Made by a program: the position numbers and the translations under genes. Shown piece by piece: positions 63,201-64,000 of a DNA stretch of 64,000 nucleotides (position 1 is its first letter; every line of letters starts with the position of its first letter). Where the stretch lies: the NCBI GenBank assembly GCA_011947345.1, contig JAAVTG010000663.1:1-64000 (forward strand). Reading direction: 5' to 3'. A model generated the notes under the pieces. It was not told the origin of the DNA. It saw only the letters and a list, made by a program, of their open reading frames with translations, and ran no database searches. This DNA is from Phytophthora quininea (Eukaryota; Oomycota; Peronosporomycetes; Peronosporales; Peronosporaceae).

Positions 63201-64000
63201 ACTGTGGACGAGTTGAGTCGCAATGCTGTCTTGAAGAAGAAAGATTTGAGTGCCGCACAAGTGTCTGCAGACGAAGCGATGAAAGAAATCACAAACGCGT
63301 TGGATCGAGCTGCAACGAATCGACGTGAAGTTGAAGAGCTGAAGAAACAACTAGCCAAGGCAGAAACAGCCACCAACGCTCGAAAGCGTGAAATTGAGCA
63401 AGAACTGAGTGAGATCACACCGATTCTGCAGACCGCGATGGAAGCTGTGGGTAACATCAAGAGTGACAACCTGAACGAAATTCGATCGCTGAAAATGCCT
63501 CCTGAGCCCATTCACGACGTACTATCAGCAGTGCTCATGTTGTTGGGGATTCAAGATACGTCCTGGAACTCCATGAAGAAGTTCCTGGGCAACCGTGGCG
63601 TTAAAGAGGATATCCTCAACTACGATGCCCATCGAATCACTCCAGAGATCTCGAAGGCGGTCACGAAGCTGGTAAAGAGCAAGACGTCCTCCTTTGATCA
63701 CGAAACCATTTACCGTGTGAGTGTGGCAGCTGCACCGTTGGCCACGTGGGTCAAGGCTAATCTCAAATATTCCATGGTGCTGAGTAAGATTGAGCCGCTC
63801 GAAACGGATCTTGCTGAAGCAAAGCGATCGCTGGAGGCATCACAACAACGGCTACAACAATGCGAAAGTGAACTCAAGAAGATTGACATTACAGTGGATC
63901 AGATGAAAGTGCAATTTGGCGAAAAGACTAAAGAGGCCGAAATTCTGCGTGTGGGGTTGGAACAGGCGCAGAGTACGTTGAACAAGGCACAAGGTCTTCT
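54232..64000 (+). CDS. DYNC2H1: Cytoplasmic dynein 2 (IFT retrograde) heavy chain, 3' truncated by window edge
   Basis: Motor of retrograde intraflagellar transport. The N-terminal tail (54.2-57 kb) is followed by the linker (57-59.3 kb; VDCIHLSLVPFKRSLDEYLQ, RAQGEVTIRDALQEL, KWVFLEPIFSKGALP, PRFYFIGDEDLLEILG) and the AAA ring. AAA1 P-loop GPAGTGKT is at 59507-59530, with VFNCDEGIDFQSMGRIF and CFDEFNRL. AAA2 GPSGSGKS is at 60439-60462. AAA3 GPEGSGKN is at 61399-61422 (last residue not Ser/Thr, as in other dynein-2). AAA4 GHSGVGRR is at 62463-62486 (degenerate). The stalk coiled coil starts near 63150, and the microtubule-binding region follows. Seven frame changes (about 55705, 57075, 58630, 58828, 59345, 60308, 62268) are all single-base losses. 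No introns are seen. Confidence 0.93.

Noticed and set aside
1..64000. CRISPR arrays, rRNA, tRNA genes or bacterial operons
   Set aside because: No regularly spaced identical repeats, no recognisable rRNA or tRNA cloverleaf, and the introns and domains are eukaryotic.

Overview
The window is nuclear DNA of an oomycete, most likely Phytophthora or a closely related zoospore-forming downy mildew. The evidence is short (56-82 bp) GT-AG introns with CTAAC branch points, compact genes on both strands, secreted effector-type genes (an NPP1-like protein, a Crinkler-like domain, RXLR/QXLR-like peptides), an oomycete-type bZIP, a Ty3/gypsy chromovirus, and several matches to the oomycete Inr (YCAYTYY) just upstream of start codons. 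An intraflagellar-transport dynein heavy chain suggests that the organism makes flagellated zoospores.

Layout. 1-4.8 kb: 3' part of a PP2A-type phosphatase, convergent with a BRM/BRG1-type SNF2 remodeller. 4.85-6.5 kb: decayed mariner-like and NFX1-type-helicase-like relics. 6.7-17.2 kb: NLP toxin-like protein, mitoribosomal DAP3/mS29, a calcineurin-B-like EF-hand protein, a kinase-PH-SAM protein, an Ariadne RBR ligase, two unknown proteins and a mitochondrial carrier. 17.8-20.6 kb: a COMM-domain gene and two decayed loci. 20.9-28.8 kb: a mitochondrial EF-hand-like gene split by a 6.8-kb gypsy chromovirus with apparently identical 149-bp LTRs and a 5-bp target duplication. 29-37 kb: an IQ/C11orf65-type protein, a TPR protein, a repeat-rich acidic protein and a double ATP-grasp protein. 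37.4-39.1 kb: an RXLR-like fragment and a cysteine-rich secreted protein. 39.2-54.2 kb: a PDR-type ABC transporter, a Crinkler-like relic, a PDZ-Tubby protein, a chymotrypsin-fold peptidase with a Cys nucleophile, a bZIP, VPS25, a lumazine-synthase/metallothionein-like fusion, its synthase-less neighbour, and a second member of the cysteine-rich secreted family. 54.2-64 kb: the dynein-2 heavy chain, which runs off the right edge.

Many conserved genes are cut by one-base frame changes, often in homopolymers. In the dynein alone there are seven, all in the same (deletion) direction. I read most of these as consensus sequencing errors rather than pseudogenes, and I annotate such genes as single CDS spans with the break positions given. 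Real loss-of-function is clearest for the gene split by the retrotransposon and for the 4.85-6.5 kb and 19-20.6 kb relics.

The strongest candidates for something undescribed are: the lumazine-synthase-like protein carrying tandem Cys repeats, with an adjacent paralogue that keeps the N-terminus and Cys repeats but lacks the enzyme domain; the antisense ORF in the 3' part of the chromovirus; and the predicted Cys-type PA-clan peptidase.
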